A stretch of DNA of 23,775 nucleotides from a virus. The position numbers and the translations under genes are program-made. The stretch's first letter is position 1. Each line of letters opens with the position of its first letter. Positions 17,301 through 23,775 of this stretch are shown one piece after another. The notes below the pieces were generated by a model, which worked only from the letters and a program-made list of their open reading frames with translations, had not been told where the DNA came from and made no database searches. The stretch is taken from IMG/VR virus record IMGVR_UViG_3300025266_000044, positions 1 through 23,775 of that record, one strand, 5' to 3'.

Positions 17301-18304
17301 CCAACCATACCGGCAGCTATAGCTACATCTAAGTATTCTGAAATAGCTTCGTCACTATCTAAAGACAACCCCGCTTGAGCGCGTTCTAATAATGATTGTC
17401 CAAGTTCTGTAGGCACTTCAGCTACAGTACCCTGCGCTCCACCTCTTGCAACACGAGTAAATACCCCACCATTCTTCATCATACCTTTGTTAAATAAAGG
17501 TATTTTACCTATAAATATTCTATCAACAACACTATCTAAAAGAGCTTGTGGTATCGCAGTTAAGAACGCAGCACCTTCGTTTATTTCAGTTTTTATACCT
17601 AGATCTACAGATTCTTTCTGCCGTTCTCGGTTTGATCCATAGAATAAAGGTAGTTGCGTTAGTGCAGCACCTGCAAGTCCAATAATTCCACCAGCAACAG
17701 TTCCCAACCCGGGAACTATAGAACCTGCGGCAGCGCCCGCAGCTAAACCACCGAGAAGACCGGCGCCTGTTTGAGGTAAAGTTTGACCTAAAGTTTCAGC
17801 AAAATAAGTTGCACCTGAACCAATATCATCGACGTCTTGGCGACGTGTAAGTTCTCCCGAAGCAGCTAGATCTGCTTCATTTTCGGCTACACCCTCAGCA
17901 CCATATTGTTGAAGAGTTTCTGAACCTAAAACATTACCTAACCCTTCTACTGCAGAACTTGCCGTAAGCTGCATATTATCTACACCCTTACCAAAAGCGT
18001 TAAAAAACCCACCTTGATCTGGATCAACATAAGTAGCCTCAGTGTATCTAGCAGTAGGATTATCAGTAGGCACAACAGGAATATCAGGAGAAATAACAGT
18101 AGGAGCAACAGTAGGAGCAACAGTAGGAGTAACAGTAGGAGTAACAGGAGCTGTTGAACGACCAAGAAGATGAGATATTATTTCTACATCTGAATAGTGT
18201 GCTCTTGCGTCATCTACATTAAAATTAGATTCACTAGCTAAATAGTTAGCGATTTCCAAATCTGAATAGTACGCTCTTGCTCCTGCAAGATCAAAATCGG
18301 ACAT
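11342..18304 (-). CDS. Giant polyvalent-type internal virion protein with zincin motif, 2320 aa
   Basis: This is probably a protein carried in the virion and ejected with DNA, like T7 gp16 in role though much longer (T7 gp16 is about 1318 aa). Residues 9-25 and 34-50 are two copies of an ARA-Y-SD-EI--L motif. A Thr-Pro-Val linker follows (55-70), then a Gly/Ala-rich hydrophobic stretch at about 179-222. Residues roughly 400-1100 are highly charged and helical with long Lys/Glu coils. H1176-EMG-H1180 is a zinc metallopeptidase HExxH, with E1220 or E1224 (YEFVAEAL) as a possible third ligand. Later come YFPLQRHGDF, hydrophobic segments near 1750-1785 and 2035-2070, and a charged end. AGGAAATAAT precedes the ATG. 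It is the last gene of its operon. Confidence 0.8.
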   Translation of the reverse strand: MSDFDLAGARAYYSDLEIANYLASESNFNVDDARAHYSDVEIISHLLGRSTAPVTPTVTPTVAPTVAPTVISPDIPVVPTDNPTARYTEATYVDPDQGGFFNAFGKGVDNMQLTASSAVEGLGNVLGSETLQQYGAEGVAENEADLAASGELTRRQDVDDIGSGATYFAETLGQTLPQTGAGLLGGLAAGAAAGSIVPGLGTVAGGIIGLAGAALTQLPLFYGSNRERQKESVDLGIKTEINEGAAFLTAIPQALLDSVVDRIFIGKIPLFNKGMMKNGGVFTRVARGGAQGTVAEVPTELGQSLLERAQAGLSLDSDEAISEYLDVAIAAGMVGSALGGVGNVGKGPPTEVRDIKAQFSKGRLNRQQLIEVLTTATEAEKNNPSEQNKKVIVALTELLNEVGEQETQNKRDDVIRENILNEETITNLDDEVEIAEYLGKAAEVDLENDPNVKALPGTADYETLLAAKKTELRPTIKAKRDKEIADTAAAVATEAKTKEDVENAEQLARVNIEIPVSAYEDTPSNTTEIKQRAQGELFEGVQPPVNLNLDPETEVENTTVDTPDGLEADRLADVERNSNVVKPLDTSTDGINVSDSGQDGQLVDNTENVTTPDAGGVDVISGVSRDAVRRTSPERNAVIVDPDAESTTVIADVDSRAGELSESISVEDKAKVDALIDSPVLVTNDMLTDMGIRNTAPIRKRIIGKDVNSDFVKTEIKEFTKKNKKEKIKIEKVLATQESIKNAKDYAGRYTNRSDVFESAAGDVGLKIPDYQADASQTKAAREKLERKDPEFKTFSKNKQTKLANDEAAATQEKTIEGTGRKSGQENAKEFLAWAENNLSEDANTKIKERTKKYNEDRKNITTNTVISGKSEAEISENIATAEEVKKVQKVESALEAQKESKSLGKPDKKETLSQIETQADIDEKRNKKTKAARVKRKEKKDALTAERRAAQKKVETKRRANVRKTAESTLKKRGIKNPDKRQITNEAKKIVNAAEKKANAANKKDLANLEKELDVLIDLIGIEKKSTESEAIQDARIDRETTRLAEKFGMSKEKFETALTNRQTDRIIKTIFGGGLPLPFDAVVDFNKEINDSVLTALQDGDISAALLALGDTSISPYVAAIAKKLSNFAGTTNVKIVDNLTDAEGTKLAGMYDPKTNTISLDSITGINAHTIIHEMGHAITVADLNRGTSVSAKQLNKLFSDVQHLISTEYGATNIYEFVAEALGNESFRASLGSVYPDGKKITAIDRLYNILSNLIARIIGRKTKSITSALTEFDSVVEAIFAPAPNSLNVRPLNQPELAQANVGKIAEETHSGKPKINTAAMGDSLFGLVERATDAGKGILINALDGIKFSALVRSAGFGELGFSLNTLTDRQRGEQESTRDRLKIIRDEVEAWAEKNSTLIEVMDDIIYNVDYGATMYNVDPTKDRVDYTDKNGKGKLDESGNDLAEVWDKQQAVLKKLGGKRAEFLRIFKKQRDVYKDEFKELKSTLFKLVDGYGLDAKVANELKNNLLKKIFPDGDMDNVVYFPLQRHGDFVVAYNYTPTKKDGSQGVEKRVVERRETKREQDKLVAALSQISGIKDVKSYPKGADADGYGLRGDTDSGRVLDLLRANAGEGAGKVPTEVINQVIETIVSHAPEMTVAKSFLARKGVPGYDGSFIDSFRSKPFELAQARIKIKYTRELGALDRELDRRFTKLKEKLSAVDKDGNKINTDTTAVGNITQVVNSFQDRANFAKSGAKYKSLGTKIRVLNQIAFMYTIGFNVSSAIVQLFQIPLFAGQYLGAEYGYKDTAVALAEAMALVVGSRKYANKEETKKGLTNQLSYLAKKASLAYGVDVAYYNIDENGDFTVRDDINLTDDRKAELTELIPVIQDNYKRAKLHNNIVYDSIGLNEIGSRKKGILTKGLDIATALSGMMFNQSERFNRQVITVASYKLAVAKRKKDNKGKKLTDAQISSAVEEAYTRTQFTNGGTSLESGAPILREGLGRVAGMYKSYGLTMYTTMLMDAYQLIDSSLPDTVEGKKQKSIALKRVIGTNMSALFFSGVRGIPLYGAVKVFVDKMLLPLLGAEEEDDLTDDIVRRYVGEGFYKGAINELTGLNISDRIRLSGLLFMENRFAKADQTPEELAAFYAGGPALSTGKRLIRGYEYLSEGDMVRGVENLLPAGLANMVKGSPWGRYAEDGGMRTRKQDPIYLELGTYQYIAQFMGFAPAEYALIQEKNMYKKRVETAVITRRSDILAKMNLAIYMGDTRLQAEIWPDILEFNKDHPGPAEITQNTLDDSQSSSLKTRRKMVNGILINSQVADEIERRSINMFGRNE
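18096..18143 (-). repeat. 12-bp tandem repeat, four copies, inside the giant gene
   Basis: The plus strand shows four consecutive 12-base units, two ACAGTAGGAGCA then two ACAGTAGGAGTA. On the coding strand they encode a Thr-Val-Thr/Ala-Pro linker between the duplicated N-terminal motif and the rest of the protein. A fifth partial unit follows. Confidence 0.85.
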
Positions 18305-18316
18305 ATTATTTCCTAT

Positions 18317-20041
18317 TTATGGGTTTACGGCTCTTACTTGTGCATAGGTAAGCCCGAAACTATTTGCTGCACGTTTTAGGTCTTCTAGTTTAGAGGAAAT
18401 ACCTGTTTCTACAAGCACGAGAGAAACTCTTGCCGCTAAGTCATTTTGTAGATCGTCCCTTATTTTTTTAGCCTCAGCTAATTTTTTAGGGGTTGTACCA
18501 CTTTGACCAAGTAAAGCATTATAATTACTTTGTGCCGCACTTAGACCTGTCGCTTGATCCGCTAATTCTGCATATATTTTTTCAGTTATATTTTTTATAG
18601 ATACGTCATACTCAGATAGAATTTTTAATTGTCTATCTGCACTTACATTTTGTATATTTAAGAATTCATTCTCACCTTTTATTTCATTAAACAAAGTAGC
18701 ATTATTATTCATTATACGAGTAGCGTCTGCTGCTGATTCACCTTTAAGTTTTGTAAGCTGTTTATCAGTCATAGCAGTTAATTTTTGTTCACCTTTTTCA
18801 CGAATAGTAAACTCTTTAGCAGTTAACGCAGCTTCTTTATCATCAAATTTTTCTTCTCCAGTTATTTGTTCTTCTAAGAATTCTTTCCGTTGTTTCTTTT
18901 GTTGATTTGTCAACGTAAATGTAGATCTAGCGAAAGCTCCCGGTCCACCTCCCATACTAGCCAAACCTTGTATTAGACGATCATCTTTAAAACTTGAATC
19001 ATCAAGACCTTCATTTTTAAATTTATCTAATAAGTCTCTTCGTTTTTTTAACTGTCCTTTTTTATCAAGTGTATCTAATTCCGATTGATAACCAGTGCCA
19101 AATATTTTTTCTTTGTCTGTAATCTTCTTTTTCATAAGTTCCTGTATTGCGGCTTCATCTAAAGGAGCTTGCTTTTTAAGATACTCAAAGGTTTGATCTC
19201 TATTAGCATTATTAATAACAGGAGGCTTAACAGTAGGATCAGTAGGTACACCAGCAAAAGAATTAAGGCCCGGTTTTTTTACATCAGTAGGAGCAACAGC
19301 ACCTTTTGGATCAACAGCAACAACACCTTTTGGAGCAACAGCACCTTTTGGATCAACAGCACCTTTTGGATCAACAGCACCTTTTGGAGCAACAGGAACA
19401 ACAGTAGAACGACTAGCTATTATTTCTTTTATTTCATTAGCATTAGTGTCTTTAGAATTAATTAAACCTAGTATTTCTTTGTTAAATTTAAAATCTGCGT
19501 CTGATTGCGGTGTATTCGAATCTGCAAGTAGTTTATATTCTTCTCTTAAAGCGCGTTTATCGGCTAAGTCAGTCGCAAACTTTATACGCTCTTCAAGTAG
19601 GTTTGCTTTCTCACGCCCCGCGGGAGAATTTTCAGGTGGATTATAAACTTCACTATTAGCGGATGCTCCAAAAGTACCTAGACCAGTTGAATAATTTCTA
19701 GCAACTTTTCCACCGTCGTCATAACCTTGAATCATACCACCTTCAGCAAATGCAGACATATCTCCAGCTATACCGCCGCTAGGGGGCATACCTATATTTT
19801 GCTGTTCGCCAATACCTTGACCAACTCCCATTTCGGCAGTGAGTTGCTCTTCTACAGTACCCGGCGTACCTTGAGCGGACAACTGTGCATTTACAGCCAT
19901 TTCCTCTCTTTCATTCTTTATATATTGTAGAGCTAGTAAATCCATAAGGTCATTACTTACACCATATCTTTCCTGCAACGCTTGAGGATTATCTCTAAAA
20001 GCATCAACACGTCCTTGTACATCTTGGTTTATATTTGGCAT
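18317..20041 (-). CDS. Virion-type protein of unknown function, 574 aa
   Basis: The product starts MPNINQDVQGRVDAFRDNPQ and continues with a helical region, then a Gly-rich part with AFAEGGMIQGYDDGGKV (about residues 97-113). In the middle is a low-complexity linker made of DPKGAV/APKGAV repeats. The second half is mostly charged helix, with AKEFTIREKGEQKLTAMTDK and DLQNDLAARVSLVLVETGIS. There is no signal peptide or enzyme motif. The gene lies 12 bases before the giant protein gene and 11 after the 614-aa gene, with AAGGAATAAT as ribosome binding site. Position and size suggest an internal or tail-associated structural protein, comparable to T7 gp15 in place only. The GG-x-GYDDGG segment recalls glycine motifs in other phage structural proteins. 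Confidence 0.72.
   Translation of the reverse strand: MPNINQDVQGRVDAFRDNPQALQERYGVSNDLMDLLALQYIKNEREEMAVNAQLSAQGTPGTVEEQLTAEMGVGQGIGEQQNIGMPPSGGIAGDMSAFAEGGMIQGYDDGGKVARNYSTGLGTFGASANSEVYNPPENSPAGREKANLLEERIKFATDLADKRALREEYKLLADSNTPQSDADFKFNKEILGLINSKDTNANEIKEIIASRSTVVPVAPKGAVDPKGAVDPKGAVAPKGVVAVDPKGAVAPTDVKKPGLNSFAGVPTDPTVKPPVINNANRDQTFEYLKKQAPLDEAAIQELMKKKITDKEKIFGTGYQSELDTLDKKGQLKKRRDLLDKFKNEGLDDSSFKDDRLIQGLASMGGGPGAFARSTFTLTNQQKKQRKEFLEEQITGEEKFDDKEAALTAKEFTIREKGEQKLTAMTDKQLTKLKGESAADATRIMNNNATLFNEIKGENEFLNIQNVSADRQLKILSEYDVSIKNITEKIYAELADQATGLSAAQSNYNALLGQSGTTPKKLAEAKKIRDDLQNDLAARVSLVLVETGISSKLEDLKRAANSFGLTYAQVRAVNP
19302..19397 (-). repeat. 18-bp tandem repeat coding for a PKGAV linker
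   Basis: CACCTTTTGGATCAACAG-like units recur on the plus strand, with the CCTTTTGG core at 19302, 19326, 19344, 19362 and 19380. Spacing is 18 bases except the first interval of 24, which adds two residues. The units encode alternating DPKGAV and APKGAV on the coding strand. Confidence 0.82.
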
Positions 20042-20052
20042 TTTATTATTCC

Positions 20053-21897
20053 TTACCCATACAACTCTTTAAGTATTGACATTATGTCGGAAGTATTACC
20101 TCCAACTTTACCTACAGTGCTCGGTTCAATGTACCCTGTAGATTTGTTACTCATTGGTAGACCAGTCATCAAACTTTGCATTTGCATAAGTTTTTTATAT
20201 GGGTCGTCACGTTCAAGATTAAACTGATCCATATCAGCAGTAATACCTTCTTTTTCAATTTCTCGTTGTTTATTACCCCCGATCATTTGAGCATTTAATG
20301 TATCCCTACCAAATTTATTAGTGTCTTCTTGCCCAGTACGGAACCTAGCTTCTTCACTTTCAAATAACCTACGTGCTTGGTCGTAAGCACTGTTATACCC
20401 TTTAGCTGTTACATCAGCTACATTCCGAAGCATATTACGTTGTCCTTCTGATTCCATAATAGCTTGACGTCCTCCGCCAAACGCACCAGCACGTGTTAAC
20501 CTGCCCGCATTAGCGTTACGTGATATATCAGCTTGCCTACGTGCTTCAGCAATTTGTGGTTCAAGAGAAGCTTGTAAGTATGGATTCATGTATTGTTGAG
20601 CAATATTTTGCTGTGGTTGTTGTGGCGTAGGCATCATACGTTGATCTTGCATAGGAGGGCGTTGTGGCCCACCACCCATAATTTTTCTAATTTGGTCTGT
20701 CATTTGTGGGTTATTAGGCATCATATTTTGCCTAGCTTCGGGTAACATCTGCCGCCTGTTTTGTGGTAACACTTGAGGTTGTTGTGGAGCTTGCGGTTGT
20801 GGTGGCCTACGACTTGTCATACCAGACTCATCAACAGGGCTAAAATCTTGAAGTTGTGAAGGGTCACCACCAGAAGGTTGTGCTACCTGTGCCATCATAT
20901 GGCTATCTATTATTCTGTCGGCCTCGATTTCCGCAGGAGTTCTGTTCGCATATTTTATACCTATCGCTCTGTCATCCATTTCTCTCTGCGCATTATTATA
21001 TATTCCTTCCCTATTGCTCCCTTGCATCATTTTGAAAGTTTCTAGTTGTGCATCTGAATATCCAGTTTCAGGCATAGAATATCCTGTCCCTGCGTTTGCT
21101 CTATTCTCATTATACCTGTCGTTAAAACCTCGATACTGCAATCCATCTATATTAGCACCGTCTTGGAAAGTACCCTTACCCCAATTACTTCTCAGTCTTT
21201 TCATCGCTTCAGCATGATCAGCTTCAGTAGGTTGGGGCATTTTCCCGTCTGCTGTGAGAGGACCTTGATAGCTAGTAGCACCTTGTGGAGGAGGTGCTTG
21301 GTATGCCGTAGGAGCAAAGGCAACTCCATCAGGGGCAGTAGGTTGATCTGAGTAGTAATAGTTATTGTGTTTTTGTGTACGTTCTTGCTGATTGTATGGC
21401 TTAGGAGTAGGAGCTTGATATGGACCTGATCGCATTAGGGATTGCATACCTTGTTGACCTACTTGTGGTGCAGCCATATCCATCATAGGATTCATAGGTT
21501 GACCCATCATAGGATTCATAGGTTGACCCATCATAGGATTCATAGGTTGACCCATCATAGGATTCATAGGTTGACCCATCATAGGATTCATAGGCTGTTG
21601 AGCACCGGGTATTTGCGGAGTTTGCCCTGTAAAAGATCTAGGTTGATATGCCCCCATTTGTCCTGTTGGCACAGTAAGGTTAGCCAACCCTTGGAAGGCT
21701 TGGTTTTGCAAGTCAGAGTATCCAGCAGATATTTGCCCTTTATAACCTTGATACGGTTGATTAGCTACCGCCGCACCTTTACCTAGCATAGTGGTAGCGT
21801 AGGGACCTATATAACTAGATAGTGTATTTTCTACTCCCGCAGGTTGTCCTACTACAGAGCTTGAGTTTAAAAATCCTTGATCTAATGGACCTGCCAT
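20053..21897 (-). CDS. Gln/Pro/Met-rich virion-type protein, 614 aa
   Basis: The first 90 residues contain a compact part (LSSYIGPYATTMLGKGAAVA; PYQGYKGQISAGYSDLQNQA). Residues about 101-140 are five tandem MNPMMGQP-type repeats. Residues about 140-435 are low-complexity, rich in Gln, Pro, Asn and Met. A C-terminal helical domain begins near 436 with YMNPYLQASLEPQIAEARRQ, continues with AGRLTRAGAFGGGRQAIMES and ends with DDPYKKLMQMQSLMTGLPMS. From memory this C-terminal block is recurrent in marine phage genomes next to virion genes; no biochemical function is known to me. AAGGAATTATT precedes the ATG. It lies between the 589-aa and 574-aa genes with gaps of about ten bases. A structural or ejection role is inferred from context. 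Confidence 0.72.
   Translation of the reverse strand: MAGPLDQGFLNSSSVVGQPAGVENTLSSYIGPYATTMLGKGAAVANQPYQGYKGQISAGYSDLQNQAFQGLANLTVPTGQMGAYQPRSFTGQTPQIPGAQQPMNPMMGQPMNPMMGQPMNPMMGQPMNPMMGQPMNPMMDMAAPQVGQQGMQSLMRSGPYQAPTPKPYNQQERTQKHNNYYYSDQPTAPDGVAFAPTAYQAPPPQGATSYQGPLTADGKMPQPTEADHAEAMKRLRSNWGKGTFQDGANIDGLQYRGFNDRYNENRANAGTGYSMPETGYSDAQLETFKMMQGSNREGIYNNAQREMDDRAIGIKYANRTPAEIEADRIIDSHMMAQVAQPSGGDPSQLQDFSPVDESGMTSRRPPQPQAPQQPQVLPQNRRQMLPEARQNMMPNNPQMTDQIRKIMGGGPQRPPMQDQRMMPTPQQPQQNIAQQYMNPYLQASLEPQIAEARRQADISRNANAGRLTRAGAFGGGRQAIMESEGQRNMLRNVADVTAKGYNSAYDQARRLFESEEARFRTGQEDTNKFGRDTLNAQMIGGNKQREIEKEGITADMDQFNLERDDPYKKLMQMQSLMTGLPMSNKSTGYIEPSTVGKVGGNTSDIMSILKELYG
21481..21600 (-). repeat. 24-bp tandem repeat, five copies, in the 614-aa protein gene
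   Basis: On the plus strand the 24-base unit beginning CATCATAGGATTCATAGGTT repeats five times without gaps; the first four are identical and the fifth diverges in its last bases. It encodes repeated PMNPMMGQ on the minus strand. The near-identity of copies points to recent expansion by slippage or recombination. Confidence 0.93.
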
Positions 21898-21906
21898 AAT
21901 AATTCC

Positions 21907-23676
21907 TTATCCTAATCTACTTATATATTTTTGCGGATTAATTTGTTTGCGTTGTTTTTTACTGCCTGTACTATCGTCCCGTATTTCAGCCATCATTTTT
22001 TCCAATAATTTAGCTCCAGCATTTGAGTTGCCGTTACCAAAATGACTAACTACATCGGCAGGGATTACGAATTCTCCGTCACTCAATGCGGCTGGTTGTT
22101 CACCGTTAATACTAGCAGGGATTTCGTCTGTCATACCGTCAGTTATACCCCCTAAGAAATATCCATTAGGGTTTGGATTGTTTCCTACTATACCACCAGC
22201 GTTCATAAAACGTGGTTTACCCATTATTCGTCCATAGTCATCTTTATTCATTACGTTAGTAATATATTCAGACATTGGATTTACGCCTGTTCTCATATCT
22301 CTACCGAAGATTGGCTGCTCATTGTAAGCGGCACTTGCACGTTGTAAGTCACCCATATCACTTTCAGGGAAAATTCTTTTACCTTCAGGAGTAAAAAACT
22401 TTGGGTTATCAGCATAATATTTAGCCATCTGAGCTTTGCCTTGGGGTGTTTGGAACATGTTAACAACTTGCTCCTCTTCATAGTCTCTATCACCTGCGTC
22501 GCCGATAGCAGCCATTTCTGCATCAAATGGTGAAGTAGGTGGGCGTTGTGACTCAATATAATCTTGGTATGTGGCATCTTTTATACCCATAGAATCAGTA
22601 GCCATATTTTTAAACTTGTTTAAGCCACTTTCTTTAGCAAATTTAGATAATTCTTTTCCTTTTTTAGTTTCTTCACTACCAAAACCAAATACACCACGAG
22701 CAATAGGTTTTATTATATGTTTACCAACTAACTCCGTACCGTACCGTGCCGCAAGAAAATAAGGGGTTAAGTACGCTACTTGAGCCGCTGTAGGAAGAGC
22801 ACCTATTTTTAAACCTACTTTTGAGGCTACTTCTGGCCCTATAGCGTCTATAGTTGCGTTAGTAATCGGTTTACTTGCCATATCAAAAGTTGCTGCTTCG
22901 ATTGCTGCGGGACTATTACCAACAATAGAACCATAACCAGTAGAAGCAGCTTTATCTGCTCCAAACGCAGCTATGTTACCCCCTAGATTAGCAGCGGTCT
23001 GACTAGCAGCATTAACACCTGCAATACCACTAGCAGCGTTAGCACCACCCACAGCCATATCAAAAGCTGCTGTTGGTATAGCACCAATAGGGTTAGCGGG
23101 TAGAAAATTAGCAATATTAGCACTAGCGTTTGGTATACCACTAGGAGCACCACCAATACCTAACGCATTAGCACCCGCCTTTAAACCTCCGCCTACGGCA
23201 TTTATGCCCTTACCTGCATAGTCAAACAAAGCTCCGTTTGTAAGTTCGTTAAGTGATAAAGCTGTTAAACCACCAGTTAAAAGATCACCACCAGAAATAC
23301 CCGTACCAAGTATACCATTACCACCACCACTAATAGAACCATAACCAGCAGGGGCAACATTTTGTGCGCCAAAGGCATCAGCATTGATAATACTTCCTTG
23401 ACCCTTAGCGGGGTTAAATTCACCACGAGTAAAATGATCCCGCCCAAAATTATCTTGTGTGTAATCTCTAGGAACTACCGGAAGTTGCTCTCTATTAAAA
23501 TCTAGGTTAGGAATTCCACCTTGATACCCTGATGTAGGTATATTAGGATCAGCTAAACCACTTTTATTCAAAAGGATACCACCACCAAGACTAGCCATTT
23601 TACCAAGTTTAGTTAGTTCTCCTCCATTATCTACTACGTAACTACCTACTTTTGCAAGTGTATCAGTCCAAGCCAT
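21907..23676 (-). CDS. Gly/Ala-rich virion-type protein with a C-terminal GEFVIPADVVS module, 589 aa
   Basis: The first half is low-complexity Gly/Ala/Asn sequence with short hydrophobic stretches (GGGILLNKSGL; SGGDLLTGGLTALSL; TAAQVAYLTPYFLAARYG). A charged helical part follows (ETKKGKELSKFAKESGL), then a PFDAEMAAIGDAGDRDYEEE segment. The C-terminus carries MNAGGIVGNN, GYFLGGITDGMTDEIPA, and LSDGEFVIPADVVSHFGNGN, then KLLEKMMAEIR. Related 'DxxPAxLxxGEFVxxxxxV' modules occur in many phage structural proteins, including tape measure proteins; their function is not known to me. GGAG nine bases before the ATG supports the start. The gene is the first large one of the minus-strand operon here. 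A tail or internal virion role is inferred. Confidence 0.72.
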   Translation of the reverse strand: MAWTDTLAKVGSYVVDNGGELTKLGKMASLGGGILLNKSGLADPNIPTSGYQGGIPNLDFNREQLPVVPRDYTQDNFGRDHFTRGEFNPAKGQGSIINADAFGAQNVAPAGYGSISGGGNGILGTGISGGDLLTGGLTALSLNELTNGALFDYAGKGINAVGGGLKAGANALGIGGAPSGIPNASANIANFLPANPIGAIPTAAFDMAVGGANAASGIAGVNAASQTAANLGGNIAAFGADKAASTGYGSIVGNSPAAIEAATFDMASKPITNATIDAIGPEVASKVGLKIGALPTAAQVAYLTPYFLAARYGTELVGKHIIKPIARGVFGFGSEETKKGKELSKFAKESGLNKFKNMATDSMGIKDATYQDYIESQRPPTSPFDAEMAAIGDAGDRDYEEEQVVNMFQTPQGKAQMAKYYADNPKFFTPEGKRIFPESDMGDLQRASAAYNEQPIFGRDMRTGVNPMSEYITNVMNKDDYGRIMGKPRFMNAGGIVGNNPNPNGYFLGGITDGMTDEIPASINGEQPAALSDGEFVIPADVVSHFGNGNSNAGAKLLEKMMAEIRDDSTGSKKQRKQINPQKYISRLG

Positions 23677-23755
23677 ATTTTAAATCTCCAATCAACCGTG
23701 ATATACTATCATTTATATCTGTAAGTTGTCTATTTATATTATTATCTAACGACAC
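23663..23755 (-). CDS. Possible 30-aa ORF coupled to the 589-aa gene
   Basis: A GTG start at 23755 is preceded by GGAG nine bases upstream and encodes 30 residues (begins MSLDNNINRQLTDINDSISR, ends GLD), stopping 14 bases inside the next gene. The heptad-like spacing of hydrophobic residues suggests a short helix. An in-frame TAG lies directly before the GTG. No function is recognised, and the region could instead be only a leader of the operon. Confidence 0.35.
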   Translation of the reverse strand: MSLDNNINRQLTDINDSISRLIGDLKYGLD

Positions 23756-23775
23756 CTAAGTAATCTCCAGTATAC

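Noticed and set aside
21481-21600. Regular 24-bp repeats considered as a CRISPR array or iteron origin
   Set aside because: The units are directly adjacent with no unique spacers and are in frame within a protein, encoding PMNPMMGQ. They are a coding tandem repeat.
23677-23755. AT-rich stretch considered as a minus-strand promoter
   Set aside because: Several TATAAA-like words occur but no -35 box lies at a good distance, and an upstream gene probably continues past the edge.

Overview
This window is part of a tailed double-stranded DNA phage genome. It is AT-rich, almost fully coding, and packed with short, overlapping, translationally coupled genes. The gene content (family A DNA polymerase with leucine at the O-helix '762' position, SNF2 helicase, VRR-NUC nuclease, and very large repeat-bearing virion proteins) resembles uncultured marine phages. 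That assignment rests on recognising protein families; no database was searched. The host cannot be named. A good sigma70-type promoter and the absence of an RNA polymerase gene in the window suggest transcription by a bacterial host polymerase.

Layout. Positions 3-11230 hold a plus-strand replication and recombination cluster. In order: the end of an unknown gene, a 54-aa coupled ORF, a VRR-NUC nuclease, an AlpA/MerR-like HTH protein, a winged-helix-like small protein, an unknown protein, a DUF3310 protein, DNA polymerase A, a Cas4/RecB-like Fe-S nuclease, a tiny basic HNH-like protein, an SNF2 helicase, an unknown protein, a second HTH protein, a four-cysteine protein, an SSB-like protein with an acidic tail, a 949-aa primase-helicase and a small unknown protein. 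Positions 11231-11341 are a convergent, hairpin-rich terminator region. Positions 11342-23755 hold a minus-strand cluster. Read in its own direction it has a possible 30-aa ORF followed by virion-type proteins of 589, 614, 574 and 2320 aa, separated by only 9-12 bases and each with an AGGA- or GGAG-type ribosome binding site.

How the genes work together. The plus cluster looks like a nearly complete replisome: primase-helicase, polymerase with proofreading domain, ssDNA-binding protein, remodelling helicase and three different nuclease folds for processing junctions or ends. All three plus-strand gaps longer than 30 bases contain a perfect inverted repeat between coding regions, and one lies directly after the good promoter, so the cluster may be divided into transcript segments with structured leaders. 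The minus cluster has the size progression expected of internal or ejection proteins of a short-tailed phage. It ends in a 2320-aa polyvalent-type protein with a zincin HExxH motif and several hydrophobic segments. No terminase, capsid, portal, lysis, integrase, tRNA, rRNA or CRISPR feature is visible here.
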